64,000 nucleotides of DNA from positions 1-64,000 of the forward strand of contig JACRIX010000013.1 in the NCBI GenBank assembly GCA_016215645.1, given 5' to 3'. Position 1 is the first letter of the stretch. Each line of letters starts with the position of its first letter. Source of the DNA: Rhodocyclales bacterium (GTDB lineage Bacteria; Pseudomonadota; Gammaproteobacteria; Burkholderiales; Rhodocyclaceae). The notes beneath the pieces are model-generated. The model saw nothing but the letters and a program-made list of their open reading frames with translations. It was not told where the DNA came from and searched no databases. This document shows positions 54,123 through 64,000 of the stretch, one piece after another. Both the position numbers and the translations under genes were made by a program.

Positions 54123-55269
54123 GCTCGTCCTGAATCCCGATCAATCGCCGTGCCACCAGCGCCGACTCCCGGGCCTGCTGCGCGTCCTGAGCAATGACCG
54201 TGAAGTGCCCCATCTTGCGCCCCGGCCGGGCATGGTGCTTGCCGTACAGGTGTAGTTTGAGGTTCGGCACGGCCAGGAGCTGCGCCCAGTCCGGCTCGTG
54301 GCTGTGGTGCGGGTCCTTGCGGAACCAGAGATCGCCCAGGAGATTGACCATCACCGCGGCGGAATGCGCACGGGATTCGCCCAGCGGCAGGCCGGTCATT
54401 GCCCGCACCTGCTGCTCGAACTGGTTGGTAAGGCAGGCATCGATCGTGTAATGCCCGGAATTGTGGGGCCGCGGCGCCATTTCATTCACCACCAGTTGCC
54501 CGCGCACGACGAAGAACTCCACCGCTAGGGTGCCGACGTAAACCACCTTCTGCGCGATGCCCTCGGCGATTTCCTCGGCATTGCCGGCCAGGCAGCCGGA
54601 GGTACGCGCCGGTGCGATCGAAACGTCGAGGATGCCGTGACGGTGGCTGTTCTCCACCGTCGGAAAACATTTCACCTTGCCAGATGCGTCACGTGCAAGG
54701 ACCACCGAAACCTCATAGTCCAGCGGCAGCATCTGCTCCAGCACGCAGGGCTCGCCCTTCAGCTGGCCGAAGGCAATGCGCGCCGCCTCGCGATCGGCAA
54801 CGCGCACCTGGCCCTTGCCATCATAACCAAAGCGGGCGACCTTGAGGATGCCGGGGAACAGGCCGGCATTCGCCGAGTCGATGTCGGCCTCGCAGCGAAT
54901 GTCGGCATAAGGCGCATGCGGAAAACCGTGCTGCCGCAAGAAGCCCTTTTCCGCGCTGCGATTCTGGCTGGTGCGTACCGCTTCGGCGCCGGGCCGAACC
55001 GGGACGAACTTGGAAAGATAGGCCAGGCTGTCGGCCGGAACATTTTCGAATTCCGTGGTCACCGCCGCGCAGGATTCGGCCATCCGGTTCAGGGCATCCG
55101 CGTCGTCATAGGCAGCCACCAGATGCTGGTCGGCGATGCGCCCCGCCGGACTCTGCGCATCGGGATCGAGCACCACGACGCGATAGCCCAGCTCATGGGC
55201 GGCAATGACGAAGAAGCGGCCGAGTTGGCCGCCGCCCAGCATGCCCAGCGTGGCCGGTGGCAGGATCAT
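54088..55269 (-). CDS. purK: N5-carboxyaminoimidazole ribonucleotide synthase
   Basis: 393 aa ATP-grasp enzyme. LGMLGGGQLGRFFVIAAHELG, KVARFGYDGKGQ, FEVNEMAPRPHNSGHYTI-type block (VNEMAPRPHNSGHYTID), and HLYGKHHARPGRKMGH. It carboxylates AIR in purine synthesis. About 35 residues longer than E. coli PurK; the tail PSPQPPSQGRG is read from repeat copy A. Four bases from purD. Confidence 0.95.
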   Translation of the reverse strand: MILPPATLGMLGGGQLGRFFVIAAHELGYRVVVLDPDAQSPAGRIADQHLVAAYDDADALNRMAESCAAVTTEFENVPADSLAYLSKFVPVRPGAEAVRTSQNRSAEKGFLRQHGFPHAPYADIRCEADIDSANAGLFPGILKVARFGYDGKGQVRVADREAARIAFGQLKGEPCVLEQMLPLDYEVSVVLARDASGKVKCFPTVENSHRHGILDVSIAPARTSGCLAGNAEEIAEGIAQKVVYVGTLAVEFFVVRGQLVVNEMAPRPHNSGHYTIDACLTNQFEQQVRAMTGLPLGESRAHSAAVMVNLLGDLWFRKDPHHSHEPDWAQLLAVPNLKLHLYGKHHARPGRKMGHFTVIAQDAQQARESALVARRLIGIQDEPSPQPPSQGRG

Positions 55270-55273
55270 GGTG

Positions 55274-56542
55274 CTAGCGCTTGATCGCCCGGTAGCCAAT
55301 GTCGCGCCGACACAGCATGCCGTCGAAACTGATCTGGTCGAGCACTTCATAGGCTCGCTTCTGCGCCGCCTTGACGTTGTCGCCCAGCGCGGTGACGCAG
55401 AGCACGCGCCCGCCGGCAGTCACCACCGCGCCGCTCTTTTCGGCCGTGCCGGCATGGAACACATGGCTGTCGGAGGTCACGGCAGGGAGGCCGTGGATGA
55501 CATCACCCTTGCGCGGCGTCTCAGGATAGTTGGCGGCGGCCATCACCACCCCCAGGGCCACGCGGCGATCCCACTCGGCTTCGACCTCGTTGAGGCGGCC
55601 GTCGATCGCAGCATCGACGAGTTCGACGAAATTGCTCTTCAGCCGCATCATGATCGGCTGGGTTTCCGGGTCGCCAAAACGGCAGTTGAATTCGAGCACG
55701 CGCAGGCTGCCGTCGGGCTTGATCATCAGGCCGGCATAGAGGAAGCCGGTATACACAATGCCATCGGCCGCCATGCCGTTGATGGTCGGCATGATCACCT
55801 CGCGCATGACGCGGGCGTGGATTTCCGGCGTCACCACCGGCGCCGGCGAATACGCGCCCATGCCGCCGGTGTTGGGCCCCTGGTCGCCATCCTTGAGCCG
55901 CTTGTGGTCCTGGCTGGTGGCCATCGCCAGGGCATGGCGGCCATCGGCCATGACGATGAAGCTCGCCTCCTCGCCGTCGAGGAATTCCTCGATCACCACG
56001 CGCGCACCGGCATCACCCAATTTGTTGTCGGCAAGCATCATGTCCACGGCGGCATGGGCCTCGGCGACGTCCATCGCCACCACCACGCCCTTGCCCGCGG
56101 CGAGCCCATCGGCCTTGATCACGATGGGGGCGCCTTCGGCGTCGATATAGGCGTGGGCGGCCTTGATGTCGGCAAAGGTCTGGAATTTCGCCGTCGGGAT
56201 CTTGTGCCGCGTCATGAAACGCTTGGCGAAATCCTTCGAGCTTTCGAGCTGCGCCGCCGCTTTGGTCGGACCGAAGATGCGCAGGCCGCGGGCACGGAAG
56301 GCGTCGACGATGCCGGCCGCCAGCGGCGCCTCGGGCCCGACGACGGTGGCATGCACTTTCTCGCGCTCGGCGTAATCGGCCAGTGCTTCGATGTCGGAAA
56401 GCGGCAGGTTCTCCAGTTCGTGCTCGCGTGCCGTGCCGGCGTTGCCCGGCGCGACATAGACCTTCTGCAAGCCCGGCGCCTGCGCCAGGCGCCAGGCCAA
56501 TGCATGTTCGCGACCGCCGGAACCGACGACAAGTATCTTCAT
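55274..56542 (-). CDS. purD: Phosphoribosylamine-glycine ligase
   Basis: 422 aa ATP-grasp. MKILVVGSGGREHALAWRL, VVGPEAPLAAGI, KADGLAAGKGVVVA and EFNCRFGDPETQ. Second step of purine synthesis. The start follows GGAGGCGTC; upstream codons lie in repeat copy B. Confidence 0.97.
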   Translation of the reverse strand: MKILVVGSGGREHALAWRLAQAPGLQKVYVAPGNAGTAREHELENLPLSDIEALADYAEREKVHATVVGPEAPLAAGIVDAFRARGLRIFGPTKAAAQLESSKDFAKRFMTRHKIPTAKFQTFADIKAAHAYIDAEGAPIVIKADGLAAGKGVVVAMDVAEAHAAVDMMLADNKLGDAGARVVIEEFLDGEEASFIVMADGRHALAMATSQDHKRLKDGDQGPNTGGMGAYSPAPVVTPEIHARVMREVIMPTINGMAADGIVYTGFLYAGLMIKPDGSLRVLEFNCRFGDPETQPIMMRLKSNFVELVDAAIDGRLNEVEAEWDRRVALGVVMAAANYPETPRKGDVIHGLPAVTSDSHVFHAGTAEKSGAVVTAGGRVLCVTALGDNVKAAQKRAYEVLDQISFDGMLCRRDIGYRAIKR

Positions 56543-56553
56543 GACGCCTCCGT

Positions 56554-56639
56554 CGGGCCGCCCCAAGGAGGCGTAGCCAAGCAAATTGGAGCGAAGCGAA
56601 CCTTGGTCGCCCCCTTTCCCGGAAAGGGGGTCGGGGGAA
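56554..56639. repeat. Intergenic GC-rich repeat, copy B (purD-purH)
   Basis: Best match to copy A over about 86 bp; contains CCCCCTTTCCCGGAAAGGGGG, a strong hairpin. It fills the gap between the purH stop and the purD start. Confidence 0.8.
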
Positions 56640-56651
56640 TTGTTCTCATGA

Positions 56652-58235
<1,584 letters not shown>

Positions 58236-58290
58236 GGAAATCCTCTCGGGAGATTTAGCCTGAAACTACAGGCTCGGTCGCTGGTGATAT

Positions 58291-58345
58291 CGAGCGCAGC
58301 GAGCCGATCAGTAAGCCCCCTGCGAGGGGGGATGGGGGGGGGGGC
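58291..58345. repeat. Intergenic GC-rich repeat, divergent copy C (upstream of purH)
   Basis: CGAGCGCAGCGAGCC resembles TGGAGCGAAGCGAACC of copies A/B, followed by CCCCCTGCGAGGGGGGA and a 10-G run. The rest of the 58236-58420 gap shows no gene. Confidence 0.55.
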
Positions 58346-58420
58346 CGAGCTTGCTCGCTCACGGCAACACAGAGGTGCACGGGTTTCATGATTCGGGGTG
58401 GTTAACAAAAGCCATGAGCG

Positions 58421-58651
58421 TCAGAGCAATTCGTGTTCGACCAGCATGCGTCGCAGCGTGCCGCGACTGATGCCGAGCATGTCGGCGGCGACGGTCTGGT
58501 TGCCGGACGCCTGCTTCATGACCACTTCCAGCATGGGCTTCTCGACGCACTTCAGGACCATGTTGTACACGGCGTGCGGCGCCTGTCCATCGAGGTCACG
58601 GAAGTAGCGATTCAGCGTGCGCCGCACGCACTCATTGATTTCGCTGCTCAT
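58421..58651 (-). CDS. fis: Fis-family nucleoid protein
   Basis: 76 aa. C-terminal helix-turn-helix KQASGNQTVAADMLGISRGTLRRML as in Fis/NtrC tails. It bends DNA and tunes rRNA and growth genes. ATG overlaps the dusB stop (ATGA). Conserved dusB-fis order. Confidence 0.94.
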   Translation of the reverse strand: MSSEINECVRRTLNRYFRDLDGQAPHAVYNMVLKCVEKPMLEVVMKQASGNQTVAADMLGISRGTLRRMLVEHELL

Positions 58652-59670
58652 GCGGCCTTCATCTCCGTGTCATCGCCGGCGCAGCGCAGGCTGTCATTCG
58701 CCGCCGCATGGCCGAGGAAGAAATCGTCGGCGGCGGCAAGTTGTTCGCCGACCGTCTGCAACTGGTTCATGGCGTGACGGAAATGCGCCGCGCCGACCAG
58801 ACCCTTGGTGTACCAGCTGATGTGCTTGCGCGCGATGCGCACCCCGGTTTCCTCGCCGTAGAAGCCGTAAAGATCGCTCAGGTGGTCGCGCAGGATGCGG
58901 TGAATCTCGCCGACGCTCGGCGGCGCCATTTCCACGCCCGTGGCCAGGAAGTGCTCGATTTCGCGAAACAGCCAGGGCCGACCCTGGGCCGCGCGGCCGA
59001 TCATGACGCCGTCGGCGCCGGTGTAATCGAGAACATGGCGCGCCTTTTGCGGAGTCGTGATGTCGCCGTTGGCGATCACCGGAATCGTCACCCGCGACTT
59101 GACCAGGGCGATGGTGTCGTACTCGGCCGTCCCCTGGTACTGGTCGGCGCGGGTACGGCCGTGGATGGCGATGGCGCGAATGCCCGAGTCTTCCGCAATG
59201 CGCGCTATGGTCGGGGCGTTGCGGTTCTCGCGATTCCAGCCGGTACGGAACTTCAGGGTTACCGGGACACCGGGAACGGCAGCAACCACCGCCTCAAGGA
59301 TTTTTGCCACCAGCGGCTCGTTCTGCATCAGCGCCGAGCCGGCCATGACGTTACAAACCTTCTTCGCCGGGCAGCCCATGTTGATGTCGATGATCTGTGC
59401 GCCATTGTCGGCGTTGAAGCGCGCCGCCTGCGCCATCATCGCCGGATCGGCGCCGGCGATCTGGACCGAAATCGGATCAACTTCGCCTTCATGATTGGCG
59501 CGGCGCCGGGTCTTGGCGCTACCGTACAGCAGCGAGTTGGATGTCACCATTTCCGACACCGCCAAGCCCGCGCCGAGCTTCTTGCACAACTGGCGAAACG
59601 GACGATCGGTGACCCCGGCCATGGGCGCGACAAACAGATTGTTGCGCAAAGAAAAGCCGAGGAATTCCAT
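58648..59670 (-). CDS. dusB: tRNA-dihydrouridine synthase B
   Basis: 340 aa FMN barrel. APMAGVTDRPFRQL, DINMGCPAKKVCNVMAGSAL (catalytic Cys), IHGRTRADQY and ANGDI. Reduces uridines in tRNA D-loop. Co-transcribed with fis. Confidence 0.96.
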   Translation of the reverse strand: MEFLGFSLRNNLFVAPMAGVTDRPFRQLCKKLGAGLAVSEMVTSNSLLYGSAKTRRRANHEGEVDPISVQIAGADPAMMAQAARFNADNGAQIIDINMGCPAKKVCNVMAGSALMQNEPLVAKILEAVVAAVPGVPVTLKFRTGWNRENRNAPTIARIAEDSGIRAIAIHGRTRADQYQGTAEYDTIALVKSRVTIPVIANGDITTPQKARHVLDYTGADGVMIGRAAQGRPWLFREIEHFLATGVEMAPPSVGEIHRILRDHLSDLYGFYGEETGVRIARKHISWYTKGLVGAAHFRHAMNQLQTVGEQLAAADDFFLGHAAANDSLRCAGDDTEMKAA

Positions 59671-59763
59671 GTGCGGGAAAAGAATGCGTTCGGGGGAGGG
59701 CGCGATTTTAGCGCAAAGCGTCCGCGGCGCTATTGAGGCTTCTTATATTCCGGGGGTCAGGAA

Positions 59764-60867
59764 TCAGGGCCAGGCGCGAGCGCCAAAGATCATCCGCCTG
59801 GCGACAAAACCTCGCAACGGGGGAAATAGATCCAGCGCCAGCAGGCCGGCACCACGTACATGGCGGAGCGGCGGAAAATCGGTGCCGAAACCGAGAATCA
59901 GAAGGTCGGTGAAGCCGATCGCTCCGCGCCGGTCGGCCTGCCGGCCGCGGGCGTAGGCGGCAAGCACTTCGGGGGCACCGGGGTCGGACGCATCGGCCAG
60001 GGTAGCGGCCAGTTCCCAGATGTCGCGCAGGGCCAGGTTGAACCCTTGTCCTGCCACCGGATGCAGGGTTTGCGCGGCATTGCCAAGCCACACCTGCCGC
60101 GCCGCCACGGGATTCGGCCGGTAGCGCAGCCCCAGTGGATAGGCCACCCGCGGTGTCGCAGCAACAAAGCGGTGACGGGTACCGAAGCGCTTTTGCAGCA
60201 CCGCAAGAAAGGCCGCGTCGTCAAGCCCCTTGATGGCGTCAACGACGTCATCGACACAGGTCATCACCATGGCATAGCGGTCGCCCAGCGGCAGAAGTGC
60301 CAATGGGCCGTCCCCGGTAAAGCGCTCCCAGGCGATATTGCGATGCGGCTCGGCGAGGTCGACGTTGCACAGTACCGCGTGCTGTCCGTAGTCACGCGCA
60401 CTGCCGGCTCCCGGGTCGACGCGCCCCTCGGCGAAGGCGGTCAGTGAAAAGCCCGCGGTATCCGTCGCCATGACGGCCTGCTGTTCGCGATACACGATGC
60501 CATTTGCGGTCACGGCGTCATCCAGCGCCGCAATGAGGTCGCTTGCGGCGACCACCCAGCCCAGGGCATGCATGTCCATTTCGGAGGCACGCAACATGGT
60601 GCGCCCAAATCCCCCGCGCTGGGAAACATGTATGGTTTCGATCGGCGTCTTTGGCAAATGCGACCACACCCCCAGCCAGTCCAGAATCTGGCCAGACCCG
60701 TCGGACAGCGCAAGTACTCGCTGGTCACGGCGCACCGCGGCCCGCTCACGGGCTTCGAATATCTCGGCGCCGATTCCCTTGGCGCGCAAGGCCAGCGCCA
60801 ATGCCATTCCGGCCGGACCGCCGCCAACAATGCCTACCGTTGCCGCGGCTTCAACCGCCACGAGCAT
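59764..60867 (-). CDS. ubiH: UbiH/UbiF-type FAD monooxygenase
   Basis: 367 aa. FAD Rossmann VGIVGGGPAGMALALALRAKG, DQRVLALSDGS, and the family C-block GNAAQTLHPVAGQGFNLALRD, closest to UbiH (ring hydroxylation in ubiquinone synthesis). The order pepP-ubiH is conserved in proteobacteria. Start overlaps pepP by 17 bp. Confidence 0.9.
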   Translation of the reverse strand: MLVAVEAAATVGIVGGGPAGMALALALRAKGIGAEIFEARERAAVRRDQRVLALSDGSGQILDWLGVWSHLPKTPIETIHVSQRGGFGRTMLRASEMDMHALGWVVAASDLIAALDDAVTANGIVYREQQAVMATDTAGFSLTAFAEGRVDPGAGSARDYGQHAVLCNVDLAEPHRNIAWERFTGDGPLALLPLGDRYAMVMTCVDDVVDAIKGLDDAAFLAVLQKRFGTRHRFVAATPRVAYPLGLRYRPNPVAARQVWLGNAAQTLHPVAGQGFNLALRDIWELAATLADASDPGAPEVLAAYARGRQADRRGAIGFTDLLILGFGTDFPPLRHVRGAGLLALDLFPPLRGFVARRMIFGARAWP

Positions 60868-62197
60868 CCCGCATCAGCGCCTCGATGTCGGCAACCCGCT
60901 TCGGCGCAGCCGCGGTGATGATTTCACAACCACCGGCGGTGACGACCGCATCATCCTCGATGCGTACGCCGATATCCCAGAACGCTTCGGGAACATCTTC
61001 CGCCGGCCGGACATAGCACCCCGGCTCGATGGTCAGCACCATGCCCGGCGCCAGCGGCGCCCAGTGCTCGCCTTCCTTGTATTCGCCGGCATCGTGCACG
61101 TCCTTGCCCAGCCAGTGGCTGGTACGGTGCATGTAGAAGCGCTTGTAGCTTTCGGATTCGAGCACGGCATCGAGCGACCCCGTCAGCAGCTTCATGTCGA
61201 TCATGCCCTGGGCCAGCACCTTCGAGGCCGCACTGTGCGGATCGGCGAAGTTGGCGCCGGGACGAACCGCGGCAATCGCAGCGGCCTGGGCATCCAGCAC
61301 CAGATCGTAAATGTCGGCTTGCGGTCCGCTGAATCGTCCGCTCACGGGAAAAGTCCGTGTGATGTCCGAGGCATAACCGGACAGTTCGCCGCCGGCATCG
61401 ATCAGCAGCAGATCGCCGTCGCGCAGCGGCTGATCGTTGCCGACATAATGCAGGATGCAGGCATTGGCGCCACCGGCGACGATCGGCGTGTAGGCCGGGA
61501 ACTCGCATCCCTGCCGACGAAACTCGTGCAGCAATTCGGCTTCGACTTCGTACTCGAACCTGCCCGGCGCGGCAAAGCGCATCGCCCGGATGTGGGCGCT
61601 GCAGGAAATCTCCGATACGCGCCGCATGACCGCAAGCTCGGTCGCATCTTTCACCAGTCGCATTGCATCGAGCTCGGCGCGCACGTCGCGAATCACCGGC
61701 GGCGCACGCTTGCCGGTGCGCGATTCGCTGCGTACCTTGTTCAAGGCAGTGGTTACGCGGATATCCCAGGTCGGGTCCTGTCCAATCGAGAACCAGAATG
61801 CCGGCTGGCCGGCAAGCAGCTCGGGCAAGCGCGCATCGAGGTCGGCGATCACGTTCGCGGCGTCAAACCCAAACGCCTCGCGTGCGCCCTCGGGACCGTG
61901 ACGAAACCCGTCCCAGGTCTCGCGCTCGGCGTTCTTTTCGCGGCAAAACAGGATGGACTCCGCTTCGCCGCCACCGGCAACAATCACCAGCACCGCCTCG
62001 GGCTCGGTGAAACCGGTCAGGTACTGAAAATAGCTGTCGGCACGATACGGGTAGTGGGTGTCACGATTGCGCGCCTGCTCTGGCGCGGTGGGGATCAGGG
62101 CCACGCCACCGCCAGCCAGGCGCATGCGCGCCGCGAGCAGGAGTCGGCGCTGGTGGTACGCCGATAGCGCATTGTCCGGATTCGGTGCCTGTTCCAT
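60851..62197 (-). CDS. pepP: Xaa-Pro aminopeptidase
   Basis: 448 aa. N-terminal AMP_N domain (DSYFQYLTGFTEPEAVL) and pita-bread catalytic domain with two-metal ligands in LLIDAGGELSGYASDITRTFP, MHRTSHWLG, LTIEPGCY and RIEDDAVV. Cleaves N-terminal residue before proline. The family N-terminus favours ATG 62197 over longer frames. An iterated 10-mer lies at 62142 near its start (QRRLLL). Confidence 0.95.
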   Translation of the reverse strand: MEQAPNPDNALSAYHQRRLLLAARMRLAGGGVALIPTAPEQARNRDTHYPYRADSYFQYLTGFTEPEAVLVIVAGGGEAESILFCREKNAERETWDGFRHGPEGAREAFGFDAANVIADLDARLPELLAGQPAFWFSIGQDPTWDIRVTTALNKVRSESRTGKRAPPVIRDVRAELDAMRLVKDATELAVMRRVSEISCSAHIRAMRFAAPGRFEYEVEAELLHEFRRQGCEFPAYTPIVAGGANACILHYVGNDQPLRDGDLLLIDAGGELSGYASDITRTFPVSGRFSGPQADIYDLVLDAQAAAIAAVRPGANFADPHSAASKVLAQGMIDMKLLTGSLDAVLESESYKRFYMHRTSHWLGKDVHDAGEYKEGEHWAPLAPGMVLTIEPGCYVRPAEDVPEAFWDIGVRIEDDAVVTAGGCEIITAAAPKRVADIEALMRDARGG

Positions 62198-62204
62198 CGG
62201 TCGA

Positions 62205-62936
<732 letters not shown>

Positions 62937-62949
62937 TCATTCTGGTGAG

Positions 62950-63000
62950 CTCTCCCCCCACCCCCCTCTCCGGGAGAGGGGGTGACTGATTGGAGCCCGC
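62950..63000. repeat. Intergenic GC-rich repeat, divergent copy D (murU-amgK)
   Basis: TCCCCCCACCCCCCTCTCC then GGGAGAGGGGGTGACTG, the C/G hairpin half of the repeat seen in copies A and B, with GGGGGTGACTG identical to A. Confidence 0.6.
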
Positions 63001-63017
63001 GCGGCGCGCGGACCGAC

Positions 63018-64000
63018 TTAGTCGAGGTCACGCTGTTCGAGGGTATAGCCGAGCACGGTGATCTTGTCTTCGACGCGATCCAGCAGGTGGCGGAGCACGG
63101 AAAGTTCGGCATACCGCTCGCAGGCCTTTCGCAGGTAGCGCGCCACCAGTGGCAAATCCTTGAGGTAACCGTCCTTGCCGTCGCGGTGCCACAGGCGCGC
63201 AAAAATGCCGAGCACCTTGACGTGGCGCTGCACACCCATCCATTCGTAGGCACGGTAGAACTCGCCGAAATCGGCGGCCACCGGAAGTCCGCCCTTGCGT
63301 GCCTGCTCCCAATAGCGGATCAGCCAGTCGAGCGCGATGTCCTCATCCCATTCGATGTAGGCATCCTTCAGCAGGGAAACCATGTCGTAACTGATCGGGC
63401 CGAAAACGGCATCCTGAAAATCGATGACACCGGGGTTTCCCGCGTTTTCGATGTACATCAGGTTGCGTGAATGGAAATCGCGATGCACGAAGACTCTGGG
63501 TTCTGCCAGATTGGCCGCGAGTATCCGTCCGAAGACCTCATCGATCTGCTGCCGGTCGTCATCGGACAGCGCGAGCCCGTGGTGTTTGGCGAGAAACCAT
63601 TGCGGGAACAAGTCGAGTTCCCGCCGCAGCAAGACCCGATCGTAGTCGGGCAGCACGCCCGCCCGACTGGCCTGCTGCAGGCGGATCAGCGCAGTAATCG
63701 CATCCGCATACAGGGGTGCGGCATTCTCTGGCGTCAGCGCCTGGAGATAGGTTGCATTCCCCAGGTCGGAGAGCAGCAGGAAGCCCCGTTCGAGATCCTG
63801 CGCCAGGACCTCCGGGACATGGACGGCCTCGCGGAACAACTGCTGAACATGCAGCCAGGGACGACAATCCTCATTCGCAGGCGGCGCATCCATGACCACG
63901 AACGAATCGCCGTTGGACTTCCGGGCACGGAAATAGCGTCGAAAGCTGGCATCCGCAGAGGCTGCCGCAAGGCTGAAATCCTCGGCGCCCCAGAGCCCGG
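63018..64000 (-). CDS. amgK: N-acetylmuramate/GlcNAc 1-kinase, 5' part outside window
   Basis: At least 327 aa, open to the right edge. SADASFRRYFR, VFVHRDFHSRNLMYIENAGN (Brenner-type HxDxxxxN), VIDFQDAVFGPISYD (DFQD metal loop). AmgK phosphorylates MurNAc at the anomeric carbon, feeding MurU; the pair bypasses de novo MurA and is linked to fosfomycin tolerance. The frame has no stop up to base 63998. Confidence 0.93.
   Translation of the reverse strand, partial: GLWGAEDFSLAAASADASFRRYFRARKSNGDSFVVMDAPPANEDCRPWLHVQQLFREAVHVPEVLAQDLERGFLLLSDLGNATYLQALTPENAAPLYADAITALIRLQQASRAGVLPDYDRVLLRRELDLFPQWFLAKHHGLALSDDDRQQIDEVFGRILAANLAEPRVFVHRDFHSRNLMYIENAGNPGVIDFQDAVFGPISYDMVSLLKDAYIEWDEDIALDWLIRYWEQARKGGLPVAADFGEFYRAYEWMGVQRHVKVLGIFARLWHRDGKDGYLKDLPLVARYLRKACERYAELSVLRHLLDRVEDKITVLGYTLEQRDLD

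Overview
The window looks like a chromosomal segment of a GC-rich facultatively anaerobic betaproteobacterium. A relative of the Rhodocyclales or Sterolibacteriaceae (Sulfuritalea, Denitratisoma, Thauera or Azoarcus type) is likely, but that placement is an inference from gene content: cbb3 oxidase, FNR plus a DNR-type regulator, NnrS, hemerythrins, class I PHA synthase, purK-purD and dusB-fis order. No phage, integrase, IS transposase or CRISPR array was seen. Almost everything is core or respiratory metabolism, densely packed, with many 1-4 bp gene overlaps.

Layout. (1) 1-3350: the 3' end of a Fic-family gene, then an OxyR-type promoter driving ahpC-ahpF-dps. (2) 3356-6426: a copper module (copZ-like chaperone, CopA ATPase, divergent MerR/CueR-like regulator with its 19-bp-spacer promoter). 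(3) 6442-13580: a UreH/TauE-like membrane protein, hemN, fnr, SirB2, NnrS, a DNR-like regulator, an NnrS/oxidase-like membrane protein, DUF2249 and hemerythrin, which together form a micro-oxic and nitric-oxide response block. (4) 13654-16633: phaC, universal stress protein and a second hemerythrin around an FNR box. (5) 16639-25455: the cbb3 oxidase region (ccoNOQP, ccoG, ccoH, two tiny membrane proteins, ccoS, ccoI) and an SDR dehydrogenase. (6) 26345-38191: tRNA-Thr, the ribF-ileS-lspA-fkpB-ispH chain, amiC-tsaE, queG, sulfurtransferase, STAS protein, HU, mnmA-nudix. (7) 38253-43233: ilvE, zinc finger, waaF, SnoaL, YheT hydrolase, phosphomannomutase. (8) 43281-50388: an OGT/SPINDLY-like glycosyltransferase behind alaS, a small periplasmic protein, and a GDPD plus solute-binding protein pair. 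(9) 50538-52970: an internally duplicated membrane protein, tRNA-Arg, DUF2855, tRNA-Ala, a small unknown protein. (10) 53061-64000: sua5, purK, purD, purH, fis-dusB, ubiH-pepP, murU-amgK (amgK runs off the end).

How it works together. Five TTGAY-N4-RTCAA boxes (8701, 13567, 15480, 22533, 22767) tie hemN/fnr, the hemerythrin-DUF2249-NnrS-like operon, phaC/usp and ccoN to FNR or DNR control. Copper export and delivery (CopA, CopZ, CcoI, UreH-like) serves tolerance and CuB assembly of the oxidase. Peroxide defence (AhpCF, Dps) accompanies it.

The most unusual signal is not a gene. A 10-mer, AGCGCCGACT, occurs 13 times on both strands and in several reading frames, in the context YSAGCGCCGACTYY, where about 0.2-0.3 copies are expected. 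It behaves like a genome-wide iterated DNA motif such as an uptake or segregation sequence. A G/C-rich intergenic repeat family around purK/purD/purH/murU, a 20-bp inverted repeat after the phosphomannomutase gene and a 21-bp perfect hairpin over the murU start codon are further non-coding structures worth checking.
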